64,000 bases of DNA from Enterococcus raffinosus (GTDB lineage: Bacteria; Bacillota; Bacilli; Lactobacillales; Enterococcaceae): contig NZ_JXLA01000025.1 in NCBI RefSeq assembly GCF_001886185.1, forward strand, positions 1 to 64,000. Direction: 5' to 3'. The notes beneath the pieces are model-generated. The model searched no databases. It had not been told where the DNA came from and saw only the letters and a program-made list of their open reading frames with translations. A program made the position numbers and the translations under genes. Shown here piece after piece: positions 14,842-23,200 of this stretch; the first letter of the stretch is position 1; each line of letters starts with the position of its first letter.

Positions 14842-17499
14842 ATGGAAGAATTAAAAGAACGCATTGTCAATTATGTCACAGAGAACTCTGAGATTAAAAA
14901 TAAATGGGGGAACAATACCGCACAGAAAATATCTGAAAAATTGAATGTTAGTCGTAATATTGTCTCTCAATATTTGAATGAATTCGTAAAAGATGGAGAA
15001 TTTGGAAAAATCAATACCCGTCCAGTAATCTTCTTTTCTTTACCGGAGAAAGTTTCAAATCAACAAATTTTTAGCTCTTCAGAGGAAGCGGAAAAATGGT
15101 ATGATAGCTCTTTTAGGTTTGGAATAGAAAGGGTTATCGGAAGTCAAGGAAGTCTGCGAAATATAATTGCTCAAATTAAAGCAGCAATCTACTATCCGCC
15201 AAATGGCTTACCCATTTTACTTCATGGCGAGACTGGAACTGGAAAAAGCTATTTAGCAAATTATGTATATAAGGATTTGTTGGCCAATAATTATATAGAA
15301 GAGAAGGCATCTTTCATTTCAGTTAATTGTAGTGAATATGCCAATAATCCAGAACTTTTCTTGTCCAATTTTTTTGGGCATGTAAAAGGTGCATATACAG
15401 GAGCCGAAGATGGAAGAAAGGGTTTAGCAGAATTAGCCAATAATGGAGTCTTATTTTTAGATGAAATTCATGCATTGAGCAATGAATGTCAGGAGAAACT
15501 TTTTCAGTTTATGGATACGGGGAAATTTCATCGGATGGGTGATAATGAAAACTGGTACACATCAAGTTGCTGGATTATATTTGCAACATCAGAACCACCT
15601 GAGGATAAACTATTATCAACTTTGTTGAGAAGAATACCTGTAAAGCTGACACTTCCAACATTAGACAGTCGTTCTCTTTATGAAAGAAAACAGTTAATCA
15701 AGATATTTTTTAAATCAGAAGAAGAAAGACTAGCAAAGAAAATACTGATATCTCAACAATTATTAGATTTTTTATTAAACTATCGCTTTAGTGGAAATGT
15801 TGGCAATTTGAAAAATATCATTCAATTGACCTGTGCCAATGCCTTTTCTTTCTTAGATGATTTGGAAGAACTTTATATTCAGATGTATCATTTACCACAA
15901 TGGGTGAATTTCAACGGCATGAGGGTTATGAAAAGACAGAATGAATTAAAATATATTCAAATGGATGATTTGGAAAAAGTAGACGAAGTTTTTAATATCA
16001 ACGAACTTATAGAGTATCTTTATCAAACGTGGAAGAAAGACACTGATAAGCAGCAGCTTTTTGAGAAATATGATAGATATTTTAGACAAAAGAATGTTGA
16101 TATCCAAAATAATTCAGCTTTAACATATCCCACCTATCAAGAAATTCGATTTAGACAGTATGTTAAGGAAATAGAGAGGGATTTTCAAATAGAATTTGAC
16201 TATTATTATCTTCAAATAACGTCGATTTTTTTGAATTCTTGGATTTATCAAATTCAATTAACATCGGACGATAAATTATATTCCTTCATCAATGATATTA
16301 ATAGTTGGTGTAGTCGAGAAGTTCAATTAGTCAATCGTTTTATTCAAATAGGGGATATTTATTTAACAAAAATTCAAAAAAATGTTTTGGTTATTTTATT
16401 TAAGTTAATGTGTAGTAAAGAATTTCAGCAAAAACGTTTAGCACTGATTTTGGCTCATGGAGATCTAACGGCAACCTGTATAGCAAGTACTGCTAATAGG
16501 ATCGTTGGGAGATATATATACGACGCCATTGATATGCCACTAATGACTTCAAGTAGTGAGATTGCAGATAAAACTAATAGATACTTACAAGAGTGTACCG
16601 GATATGAAGAAATTATTTTACTTGTTGATATGGGTTCACTAGAGAAAATTTATCTAAATTTGGAACTAGACGCTCAAAAAAAATTCGGACTACTAAACAA
16701 TGTTTCAACAAGAATGGCTATTGATGTTGCAAATCAGATATTATTAGATTTACCGCTTAAACAGATTCTTGAACAAGTAAAAGAAAATCAAAATGTGGAT
16801 TATATTTATGAATCATCAAATATTAAGAAGGATATGATTGTCTGTTCTTGTGCAAGCGGATTAGGCACTTCGTTTAAATTAAAAAAGATACTTGAAGATA
16901 GCTTTCCAAGGGATACTGATCTTGTCATAGAAACGTGTGACTATTACTCTTTAGCAAATGAAAACTATTTATCGGAGCTTCGTAAAGAGAACAATATTCT
17001 TTTTATTGTTGGAACACTAAATCCACATCTAGAAGATGTAGAATTCTTTTCAATTGAAGATATGATTTTAGGAATGAATATAAGTAAATTCTCCAATCAA
17101 TTGAATAGACACTTTAATGATAATGAACTGAAAGTTTTAAACAAGAATATTCTGAAAAATTTTAGTCTAACGAATTTAATGGAGCAATTGACCATATTAA
17201 ATCCGACTAAATTATTAGAACAGGTTTCAGATGCTATATACATCTTACAAAATGATCTAGGAATTTCATTTGATAATAATACGTGTTTCGGATTATATGT
17301 TCACATAAGTTGCTTAATTGAACGATTAGTAAAACAAAATACTTTGGAAGATGAAATTTATTTCAATGAAACGAGTGAAGAATTTCAAAAATTTCAGACA
17401 TATTTTAAGCAATCTTTCAGTGTCGTTGAACATTATTATAGTGTCGACATCCCAATCCATGAGGTTAAATACGTTTATGATTATGTAAAAAGAGCTTGA
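14842..17499 (+). CDS. LevR-type sigma-54 activator of the GH172-linked PTS
   Basis: An 885-residue enhancer-binding protein. N-terminal helix-turn-helix (SEKLNVSRNIVSQYLN near 31-46); AAA+ with Walker A GETGTGKS (129-136), sigma-54 loop GAYTGA (183-188, a tolerated F-to-Y variant) and Walker B LFLDEIH (204-210); arginine-rich LLRRIP; PRD; IIA-Man-like module (LAHGDLTAT); IIB-Gat-like module with CASGLGT; last PRD with YVHISCLIERL. GAGGAGG lies seven bases before ATG 14842; ATG 14839 is the alternative. Its stop codon lies inside the terminator that overlaps the -24 box of its target promoter. This gene is more AT-rich than its neighbours. Confidence 0.93.
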   Translation: MEELKERIVNYVTENSEIKNKWGNNTAQKISEKLNVSRNIVSQYLNEFVKDGEFGKINTRPVIFFSLPEKVSNQQIFSSSEEAEKWYDSSFRFGIERVIGSQGSLRNIIAQIKAAIYYPPNGLPILLHGETGTGKSYLANYVYKDLLANNYIEEKASFISVNCSEYANNPELFLSNFFGHVKGAYTGAEDGRKGLAELANNGVLFLDEIHALSNECQEKLFQFMDTGKFHRMGDNENWYTSSCWIIFATSEPPEDKLLSTLLRRIPVKLTLPTLDSRSLYERKQLIKIFFKSEEERLAKKILISQQLLDFLLNYRFSGNVGNLKNIIQLTCANAFSFLDDLEELYIQMYHLPQWVNFNGMRVMKRQNELKYIQMDDLEKVDEVFNINELIEYLYQTWKKDTDKQQLFEKYDRYFRQKNVDIQNNSALTYPTYQEIRFRQYVKEIERDFQIEFDYYYLQITSIFLNSWIYQIQLTSDDKLYSFINDINSWCSREVQLVNRFIQIGDIYLTKIQKNVLVILFKLMCSKEFQQKRLALILAHGDLTATCIASTANRIVGRYIYDAIDMPLMTSSSEIADKTNRYLQECTGYEEIILLVDMGSLEKIYLNLELDAQKKFGLLNNVSTRMAIDVANQILLDLPLKQILEQVKENQNVDYIYESSNIKKDMIVCSCASGLGTSFKLKKILEDSFPRDTDLVIETCDYYSLANENYLSELRKENNILFIVGTLNPHLEDVEFFSIEDMILGMNISKFSNQLNRHFNDNELKVLNKNILKNFSLTNLMEQLTILNPTKLLEQVSDAIYILQNDLGISFDNNTCFGLYVHISCLIERLVKQNTLEDEIYFNETSEEFQKFQTYFKQSFSVVEHYYSVDIPIHEVKYVYDYVKRA

Positions 17500-17519
17500 T
17501 TTATCAAGCTCTTTTTTTT
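17490..17519 (+). terminator. Terminator overlapping the stop codon and the -24 box
   Basis: AGAGCTTG (17491-17498) and CAAGCTCT (17505-17512) pair around ATTTAT, with eight T after (17512-17519). The stem includes the TGA stop of the LevR gene, and its T-run ends in the TTGG of the sigma-54 promoter, a very compact arrangement. Confidence 0.88.
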
Positions 17520-17535
17520 GGCATGGTAATTGCTT
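17518..17535 (+). promoter_or_regulatory. Sigma-54 promoter of the GH172-linked PTS operon
   Basis: TTGGCAT (17518-17524) and TTGCTT (17530-17535) have GG and GC exactly 12 bases apart. Transcription should start near 17544, before the AAAGGAGG ribosome site of the IIB gene. The activator gene ends only 20 bases upstream, so its binding sites must lie inside the activator's coding end. Confidence 0.92.
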
Positions 17536-17568
17536 GTAAAAAAATGAAAGATAAAGGAGGAAGTATTT

Positions 17569-18045
17569 ATGAGTATTGTTATGTCGAGAATTGATAACCG
17601 TTTATTGCATGGGATTATTGTCACGCAATGGGCACCAATGTCTAAAGCAAATAGAGTGATGGTGATCGATGATTCTGTCGCAAATGACGACATCCAAAAA
17701 TCAAGTATGCGTTTAGCTAGACCTGCTGGAATGGCTGTATCAATTATCACTGAAGAAACAGCGATTGCGAATTTTAAAAAGGGAAAATACGATCAGGAAA
17801 AAGTATTTGTCATCGTGAAAGAGCCGGAAACAATCCTTCATTTAGTAGAGAACGGTATTAGAATTGACCGACTAATTGTTGGCGGTACTGTTGTTAAAGA
17901 TAATGCATTACAGCTATCTTCTAGAGCCTATGCCTCAGATGAAAATATCAGCACGTATAAAAAATTGTTGGATTCTGGTGTAGAAATTGTTACACAATTT
18001 GTTCCGGCGGATAAGGCACAGGAAATTCAATCAAAATTAGGATAA
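17569..18045 (+). CDS. PTS mannose-type enzyme IIB (GH172-linked system)
   Basis: A 158-residue cytoplasmic IIB-Man protein. The active motif reads SRIDNRLLHGIIVTQW with phospho-His14; the usual HGQV is HGII here, a visible change beside the active site. VIDDSVANDDIQ and TQFVPADKAQEI are family features. It is first in its operon, followed by IIC, IID and IIA, a different gene order from the fructosamine system. ATG 17569 has AAAGGAGG upstream. It should phosphorylate the imported sugar that the downstream glycosidase and kinase process. Confidence 0.92.
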   Translation: MSIVMSRIDNRLLHGIIVTQWAPMSKANRVMVIDDSVANDDIQKSSMRLARPAGMAVSIITEETAIANFKKGKYDQEKVFVIVKEPETILHLVENGIRIDRLIVGGTVVKDNALQLSSRAYASDENISTYKKLLDSGVEIVTQFVPADKAQEIQSKLG

Positions 18046-18058
18046 AGGGGTAAGGATA

Positions 18059-18847
18059 ATGCATTTTACTATTTTTCAAATTATTATGCTGACTGTATTA
18101 GCATTTATTAAACATGTTGATTATTATGGGATTCCGATGATCTTTGTAAATTACGCAGTTTTTTGGGGATTATTCACAGGGATTTTGATGGGTGATATAA
18201 AAACAGGTTTGATAGTTGGCGGTACAGTTCAATTGATGTCATTAGGAGTTGCCGGTTTTGGTGGCTCATCTGTACCGGACTATGGAACGTGCGCAATTAT
18301 TGCAACGGCATTTGGTAGCCAGCTTGGAGTAGAAGCCGGATTAGCAATAGGACTACCTGTAGGTATGTTAGGGGTGCAACTAGATGTAATTGTCAAAATC
18401 TTAAATGGTTTTGTTGTTCGCAAATCACAGGAATATGCGAATAAACGAGAATTTAAGAAAATGAATAGTGTTTTGTGGTTGGGGCCAATTTTCTTTGGTT
18501 TATCTGCAGCAATTCCAGTATTTATTGCCGTTACTTTAGGACAGTCTGCTGTTAATTACGTTTTGGATGTTTTACCTAGTTGGTTTATGGATGGGCTAAC
18601 ATTAGCCGGAAAAATGTTGCCCGCTGTTGGTATTGCGATGTTGTTACGCTTTATGCCTACAGGTCGATACATTAGTTATTTACTTGTTGGATTTTTCTTA
18701 GCCGCTTTTTTGAAGGTACCTATTATTGGAGCGGCGATCATAGGATTCGCCTTAGCATTTAATGTGTATCATCGAGCTGAAAAAGATGCACAAATCACTG
18801 CTTCTGCGGGAGCTTCTGATGGTGGGTTTATTGGGGAGGATGAATAA
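18059..18847 (+). CDS. PTS mannose-type enzyme IIC (GH172-linked system)
   Basis: A 262-residue membrane channel subunit. An N-terminal helix (IFQIIMLTVLAFI) precedes FVNYAVFWGLFTGILMGD, the IIC-Man signature region. VQLMSLGVAGFGGSSVPD follows, then late helices with KMLPAVGIAMLL. The cytoplasmic C-tail ends in Gly/Asp/Glu-rich residues. It starts 14 bases after IIB with AAGGGGTAAGG as ribosome site; a GGGGAGG in its last codons serves the IID gene. Confidence 0.9.
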   Translation: MHFTIFQIIMLTVLAFIKHVDYYGIPMIFVNYAVFWGLFTGILMGDIKTGLIVGGTVQLMSLGVAGFGGSSVPDYGTCAIIATAFGSQLGVEAGLAIGLPVGMLGVQLDVIVKILNGFVVRKSQEYANKREFKKMNSVLWLGPIFFGLSAAIPVFIAVTLGQSAVNYVLDVLPSWFMDGLTLAGKMLPAVGIAMLLRFMPTGRYISYLLVGFFLAAFLKVPIIGAAIIGFALAFNVYHRAEKDAQITASAGASDGGFIGEDE

Positions 18848-18848
18848 A

Positions 18849-19646
18849 ATGAGCGAAAAATATCAAGTAACGAAAAAGGATCTTAGGAAAGCGAACTATC
18901 GTTGGTTGATGTCAGTTTGTACCTTTAATTATCAAACACAGCAAGGTGCATCTGTGACTTACGCATTGTCACCTATTTTAAGAAAATTATACAAAGATGA
19001 TGATGAGTACATCGAAGCTTTAAATAATCACTTTCAGTATTACAATACACAGCCTTGGCTGGCAGCTATTATTTTAGGTGCTTGTGTTGCAATGGAGGAA
19101 AAGCAAGGATTAGAAGCAAAAGATGCGATTAATGACTTTAAAGTTGGCACGATGGGTCCAATTGCTGGTATTGGGGACTCTCTTTTGATGACGATGATCC
19201 CAACTATCATGGGATCAATTGCGGCTTATATGGCTTTAGAAAATAATCCTGTAGGAATCTTTTTATGGTTCATTTTAATCATGGTAATCTTCTTTTTCCG
19301 AATGAGAGGCTTTGAATTTGGTTATAAGCAGGGAATGAAGATTGTTACTGAATACGGTGAAAAGATTAATTATTTAACTGAAGCTGCTTCAGTATTGGGG
19401 CTAACAGTAGTTGGATCATTAATTGCTTCAGTTATCAGTGTTTCAACGCCACTTAAATTCACTTTTGGTGAAGTTAGTATGAAAATCCAACCAATGTTGG
19501 ACAAAATTTTACCAACATTAATTCCAGTAATGATTACTGCTGCAGCATATTATCTACTTAGTAAGAAAAAAATCAGTATGACCATTTTGATTCTACTCGT
19601 TATTGTTTTTGCAATGGTTATGGCTGCATTTGGAATATTAGCGTAA
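18849..19646 (+). CDS. PTS mannose-type enzyme IID (GH172-linked system)
   Basis: A 265-residue membrane subunit. Family marks: RWLMSVCTFNYQTQQGASVTYALSP near the N-terminus (partner of the usual N-F-E-R-x-Q region), HFQYYNTQPWLAAIILG, VAMEEKQG and the loop MGPIAGIGDSLLMTM. Helices dominate the second half. I start at ATG 18849, nine bases after GGGGAGG at the end of IIC; an upstream start at 18762 would lie inside IIC. It forms the channel with IIC. Confidence 0.9.
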   Translation: MSEKYQVTKKDLRKANYRWLMSVCTFNYQTQQGASVTYALSPILRKLYKDDDEYIEALNNHFQYYNTQPWLAAIILGACVAMEEKQGLEAKDAINDFKVGTMGPIAGIGDSLLMTMIPTIMGSIAAYMALENNPVGIFLWFILIMVIFFFRMRGFEFGYKQGMKIVTEYGEKINYLTEAASVLGLTVVGSLIASVISVSTPLKFTFGEVSMKIQPMLDKILPTLIPVMITAAAYYLLSKKKISMTILILLVIVFAMVMAAFGILA

Positions 19647-19664
19647 AGGAAAAGGATTTGAATT

Positions 19665-20060
19665 ATGAGAAGATTGATCATTGCTAGCCATTCAACACTA
19701 GCTGAGGGTTTTAAAGAGACACTAGAGTTTTTAACAGGTATGCATAATCAAATTAGTAGCTTATGTGCATATGTCGAAGAAACTGATGATATAGATGAAC
19801 AAATTAAAGAGTTAGTGGAGACTACAGACGAAATAATTGTTTTAACTGACATGGCTGGAGGAAGTGTAAATCAAAAGTTTTTTACCTATATTTCTGACAG
19901 AGTACACGTAATTTCAGGAATGAATCTTCCCTTGGCAATGTCAATCGCTTTGCAGTTAGGAAATGATAATTTAGATATTGCAGCAATTATTGCGGAGGCA
20001 CAACAACAAATCATCTATATGAATAATCAAAAAAGTGAAGAAAAGATAGAGGACGAATAA
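19665..20060 (+). CDS. PTS mannose-type enzyme IIA (GH172-linked system)
   Basis: A 131-residue cytoplasmic IIA-Man protein with phospho-His9 in IIASHSTLAEG; the common HG is HS. LTDMAGGSVNQKFF and VHVISGMNLPLAMSI are typical of the fold. AAAGGAAAAGG precedes ATG. It comes last of the four PTS genes, and its stop is one base from the glycosidase start, so PTS and catabolism are tightly coupled. Confidence 0.9.
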   Translation: MRRLIIASHSTLAEGFKETLEFLTGMHNQISSLCAYVEETDDIDEQIKELVETTDEIIVLTDMAGGSVNQKFFTYISDRVHVISGMNLPLAMSIALQLGNDNLDIAAIIAEAQQQIIYMNNQKSEEKIEDE

Positions 20061-20061
20061 A

Positions 20062-21183
20062 ATGAATTATTTAAATAATGTATGGCTCCACAAGGGAGAG
20101 GAAAGTAGAACTATTTCACCGGAAAATAAAAATGGTGAAAAAGGGAAAGCGGCAATGACAGCGAGTCATCTAGGAATCGGGAGAAAAGGGTCACCTTCTG
20201 TTCCGATAAATGCTGGAGAGACAATTACTTTAGCAGAAATGGAAGGCCCTGGAATTTTACGTCATTTTTGGATGACAGTGACAGACAAAACAATCGCTGG
20301 GAGTTTCGTCTTACGTGATTTAATTTTGCGTATTTATTGGGATGATGAAGCTACTCCTTCTGTAGAAAGTCCATTAGGAGATTTTTTTTGTAATGGGTTT
20401 GGGACAAGATGTGAAGTGAATTCCTTACCAATCGTAGTGAATCCAACATCAGGGATGAATTGCTATTTTGAGATGCCATTTCGAAAAAAAGCTAAGATTA
20501 CTTTAACAAATGAACATCCTGAGTTTATTAAGCACATTTTTTATACATTTAATTATGCATTGACTGAAGTACCGGATGATGCGATGTATTTTCATTCTAA
20601 ATGGAACCGTGAACCTATCACGACAAAAGGAAAAGATTACACCCTTATTGATGGAATCAAAGGCACTGGGTATTATGTAGGAACCTACTTTGCTTTGTGC
20701 GCATTGGAAAGATACTGGTGGGGGGAAGGAGAATTTAAGTTTTATATAGATGGAGATGAAGATTTCCCTACAATAACATCTACAGGAGCAGAAGATTATT
20801 TTGGCGGCGCTTGGGCTTTCCATAAAAAGAACTTTGGAGAAAGGGCATATGCTCAAAATTTTAATACGCTATTTATGGGCTATCCTTTTCAATCTAAAAG
20901 AGATCACACCCGGGATTATTTTAGTGCTGGAAAACCTAATCCAAATCCAGTTCATGGTTTTGGCGATGATGCTTTACCGATGCATGGGTTGTACCGCTGG
21001 CATTTACCCGACCCCATTAGTTTCAAAGAAAATTTACGTGTTACTTTCCAAACTCTAGGAAATGATGACATCAAGCTTTATGAGCGTCAAGACGATATTT
21101 CTTCTGTTGCCTATTGGTACCAAAAGGAACCACATGAGTCTTTCGAAAAACTATTAGACAGGGAAGAACGAATTCCTAGATAA
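20062..21183 (+). CDS. DUF2961 / GH172-family glycoside hydrolase, cytoplasmic
   Basis: A 373-residue DUF2961 protein. Known GH172 members include difructose dianhydride I synthase/hydrolase, alpha-D-fructofuranosidase and D-arabinofuranan-cleaving enzymes. Marks: GPGILRHFWMTV (62-73), SPLGDFFCNGFG (103-114), the GEGEFKFYIDGDEDFP stretch (221-236) and TGAEDYFGGAW (241-251), the last two carrying the conserved acidic residues (Glu222/Glu224 and Glu244) where the catalytic pair is expected. There is no signal peptide, so the substrate must be imported, presumably as a phosphate. Between a PTS and a fructokinase-like gene, an inferred role is hydrolysis of a phosphorylated fructose disaccharide. 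Confidence 0.85.
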   Translation: MNYLNNVWLHKGEESRTISPENKNGEKGKAAMTASHLGIGRKGSPSVPINAGETITLAEMEGPGILRHFWMTVTDKTIAGSFVLRDLILRIYWDDEATPSVESPLGDFFCNGFGTRCEVNSLPIVVNPTSGMNCYFEMPFRKKAKITLTNEHPEFIKHIFYTFNYALTEVPDDAMYFHSKWNREPITTKGKDYTLIDGIKGTGYYVGTYFALCALERYWWGEGEFKFYIDGDEDFPTITSTGAEDYFGGAWAFHKKNFGERAYAQNFNTLFMGYPFQSKRDHTRDYFSAGKPNPNPVHGFGDDALPMHGLYRWHLPDPISFKENLRVTFQTLGNDDIKLYERQDDISSVAYWYQKEPHESFEKLLDREERIPR

Positions 21184-21202
21184 AAGGACGGTGGGGTAAG
21201 AA

Positions 21203-22072
21203 ATGTATGGCTCAATAGAAGCAGGTGGGACTAAATTTGTTTGTGCCATTGGCAATGATGATTTAAAGGTTTTAGAAAGAGTGAGTTTTCCTACAACTAC
21301 ACCGGATGAAACAATGAGTTTGGTAATTGATTTCTTTAATCACTATAAAGAACAATTAGAAAGCATTGGAGTAGGGTCATTTGGACCGATTGATATCCAT
21401 CGTGAATCAAAGACTTATGGACATATCACCTCTACTCCAAAAACTGCTTGGAAAAATTTTGATTTTGTTGGAACGTTGAATAAGCATTTCGAAATTCCAA
21501 TTGCTTGGACAACCGATGTGAATGCTGCTTGTTACGGGGAGTATGTTTCAGGTCATGGAAAAGGTTTATCCAGTGTTGTTTATTACACTGTTGGAACTGG
21601 AGTTGGTGGAGGAGCTATACAAGATGGGATTTTTGTTGAAGGGTTTAGCCATCCAGAAATGGGGCATACGTTAGTTAAGAGACATTCAGGAGATACTTTC
21701 TCTGGTGCTTGTCCTTTTCATCATGATTGTCTCGAAGGGTTGGCATCTGGACTCGCTATCGAGATGCGTACGGGAACCAAGGGACAAGATCTTTCTATAG
21801 AAGATCCGTTCTGGGAAATCGAGGCGGATTATATTGCACAATGTGCCTATAATACGACTCTGACGCTTTCACCAGATATTATAATTTTTGGTGGTGGTGT
21901 CATGCAACAAGAACATTTGAAAAAGAAAGTACAAAGACGTTTTTTAGAACTAATTAACGGCTATGTCAATACGCCAAATATCGAAGAATACATTGTCACA
22001 CCTAAGTTAGCAGATAATGCAGGAACTATAGGATGCTTAACTTTAGCAAAAGATGTTAGAATCAATTCTTAA
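21203..22072 (+). CDS. ROK-family fructokinase
   Basis: A 289-residue ROK kinase resembling ScrK-type fructokinases. SIEAGGTKFVCAIG (4-17) is the ATP phosphate-binding loop, TVGTGVGGGAI (about 129-139) the second nucleotide loop, and GHTLVKRH followed by CPFHHDCLEG gives the His/Cys zinc site typical of ROK fructokinases. Asp105 in WTTDVNAACYGE is the presumed catalytic base. It would convert free fructose, released by the GH172 enzyme, to fructose-6-P. It starts 20 bases after the glycosidase from GGACGGTGGGG and ends the operon. Confidence 0.9.
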   Translation: MYGSIEAGGTKFVCAIGNDDLKVLERVSFPTTTPDETMSLVIDFFNHYKEQLESIGVGSFGPIDIHRESKTYGHITSTPKTAWKNFDFVGTLNKHFEIPIAWTTDVNAACYGEYVSGHGKGLSSVVYYTVGTGVGGGAIQDGIFVEGFSHPEMGHTLVKRHSGDTFSGACPFHHDCLEGLASGLAIEMRTGTKGQDLSIEDPFWEIEADYIAQCAYNTTLTLSPDIIIFGGGVMQQEHLKKKVQRRFLELINGYVNTPNIEEYIVTPKLADNAGTIGCLTLAKDVRINS

Positions 22073-22105
22073 GCAAAAAGTATTAGTCAATAAAATGCTT
22101 ATGAA

Positions 22106-22131
22106 GTCTGATCAACTTAATGTGGTCGGGC
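22106..22131 (+). terminator. Weak hairpin after the fructokinase gene
   Basis: GTCTGATCA (22106-22114) can pair with TGGTCGGGC (22123-22131) using three G-T wobbles, followed by TATTTGTAT. It is a plausible but weak terminator for the GH172-linked operon. Confidence 0.45.
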
Positions 22132-22161
22132 TATTTGTATTCAGTAATATCATTCACTTAC

Positions 22162-22179
22162 GATACGGGGAGCCGTATC
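22162..22179. repeat. Perfect 7-bp hairpin upstream of the DUF4279 gene
   Basis: GATACGG (22162-22168), loop GGAG, CCGTATC (22173-22179). Outer ATATCATT and ATGATGATAT stretches could extend it. Followed by ATTTTTTG at 22192, it may be the main terminator between the kinase and the DUF4279 gene. Confidence 0.5.
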
Positions 22180-22265
22180 ATAAATGATGATATTTTTTGA
22201 TTTTCCGCGGTATGATAGGCTTTATAGCACATTAAATAGATAAAAATGGATCGAAAAGGTAGCTT

Positions 22266-22511
22266 ATGACAGAAAAAACGAGATGCTATACTTGTTTCAG
22301 CATTAAAGAAAATTTTGAATCTGATGATATCGTGAGCTATTTGAACTTGCAGCCATTCGAGCAATGGCGGATCGGTGACGAGAAAAAGAATGGAAGAAAA
22401 TTTGATTTTGTGGCATGGAAATTTGGACTTTGTGACGAATACGATGTTTTTGTCGAAAATCAAATGCATTGTACACTAAAAGAATTAAAACCTAAAAAAA
22501 ATAGTTACTAG
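22266..22511 (+). pseudogene. DUF4279 domain protein, truncated by a MITE-like insertion
   Basis: An 81-residue ORF whose first part (CYTCFSIKENFESDDIVSYL, then NLQPFEQWRIGDEKKNG) looks like the start of a DUF4279 protein; such proteins are usually about 130-140 residues and have no known function. AAAAGGTAGCTT precedes ATG. The TAG stop is supplied by the terminal CTAG of the inverted-repeat element that begins at 22508, so the gene was interrupted. I could not find a convincing remainder right of the element at 22662. It lies outside the PTS operons and appears to be non-functional debris, unless the short form still folds. Confidence 0.6.
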
Positions 22512-22661
22512 GGCGTGTCTGAAAAGTCGTTTGTAATAGAAATATATTCACGATTTCAATTTTTTTGCTTGAAGTTTATCCGTTTTAGAGAACTATAGAG
22601 AGAAACTGCTAATGGTGTTATAAAATTGTTATCTAAATTTTAGTTATCAGACACTCCCTAG
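22508..22661. mobile_element. MITE-like element of 154 bp
   Basis: CTAGGGCGTGTCTGA at the left end and TCAGACACTCCCTAG at the right end are inverted repeats matching at 14 of 15 positions. The interior is AT-rich and has no ORF. The CTAG at both tips suggests a CTAG or TA target duplication, as seen with some IS5-family relatives. The family is not proven; no other copy occurs in this window. It interrupts a DUF4279 gene. Confidence 0.72.
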
Positions 22662-22783
22662 TATTACAAGCATTACGAATATGGTATCATATTTAATTAT
22701 TGAATGATTTATCATGTGATTTTTGTGAATCAATACTATATATGAAGGAATTTATTTAAGAGTTAAAATCCGTTATATATTTG

Positions 22784-22822
22784 ATCCTATTGGACTAATT
22801 TTATAGTTCAATAGGATTTTTT
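22784..22822 (+). terminator. Orphan terminator after the interrupted gene
   Basis: ATCCTATTGGACT (22784-22796) pairs with AGTTCAATAGGAT (22805-22817) over 13 bp with one wobble, loop of 8, then TTTTTT. It probably once terminated the DUF4279 transcript. Confidence 0.8.
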
Positions 22823-23200
22823 CAATATTTCAACAGTTCAAAGAGAGACTATTTATTAATAGACTTCTTTCCAAACTGATAGCTGCTTAGCTCAATAATT
22901 CGTAATTATAAATACCCGCAATCAAATTCATTCGCAACGTAAATCTAGACCGTCGATTGCGAACCTTTCCTTTTATCGAAAGATAAAACACATCTTTAAA
23001 AGTTTTATTCTTTTTCACGTTATTCTTAAGTCATATGCAAAAGTGTAAATAGAATTAAAGGTAGTGTCATATTCACCGATAAAAGTGAAAAATTTCTTAG
23101 CTAGACTGTCTAATTGTCTTAACAAGCCCACCTTTAGTTGAAAATAATGGTAAAAAAGTAATTGTAAAGATGTTCTATAAAAAGCAAATAGGAGGAAAAT
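22823..23200. other. Intergenic region ahead of the SDR gene
   Basis: No gene seen. An inverted repeat TTCGCAA (22931-22937) / TTGCGAA (22957-22963) with a 19-base spacer could be an operator or part of a longer structure. I searched by eye for a -24/-12 sigma-54 promoter and found none, unlike the three GAFTGA-regulated systems here. A sigma-A promoter is expected but not clear. Confidence 0.45.
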
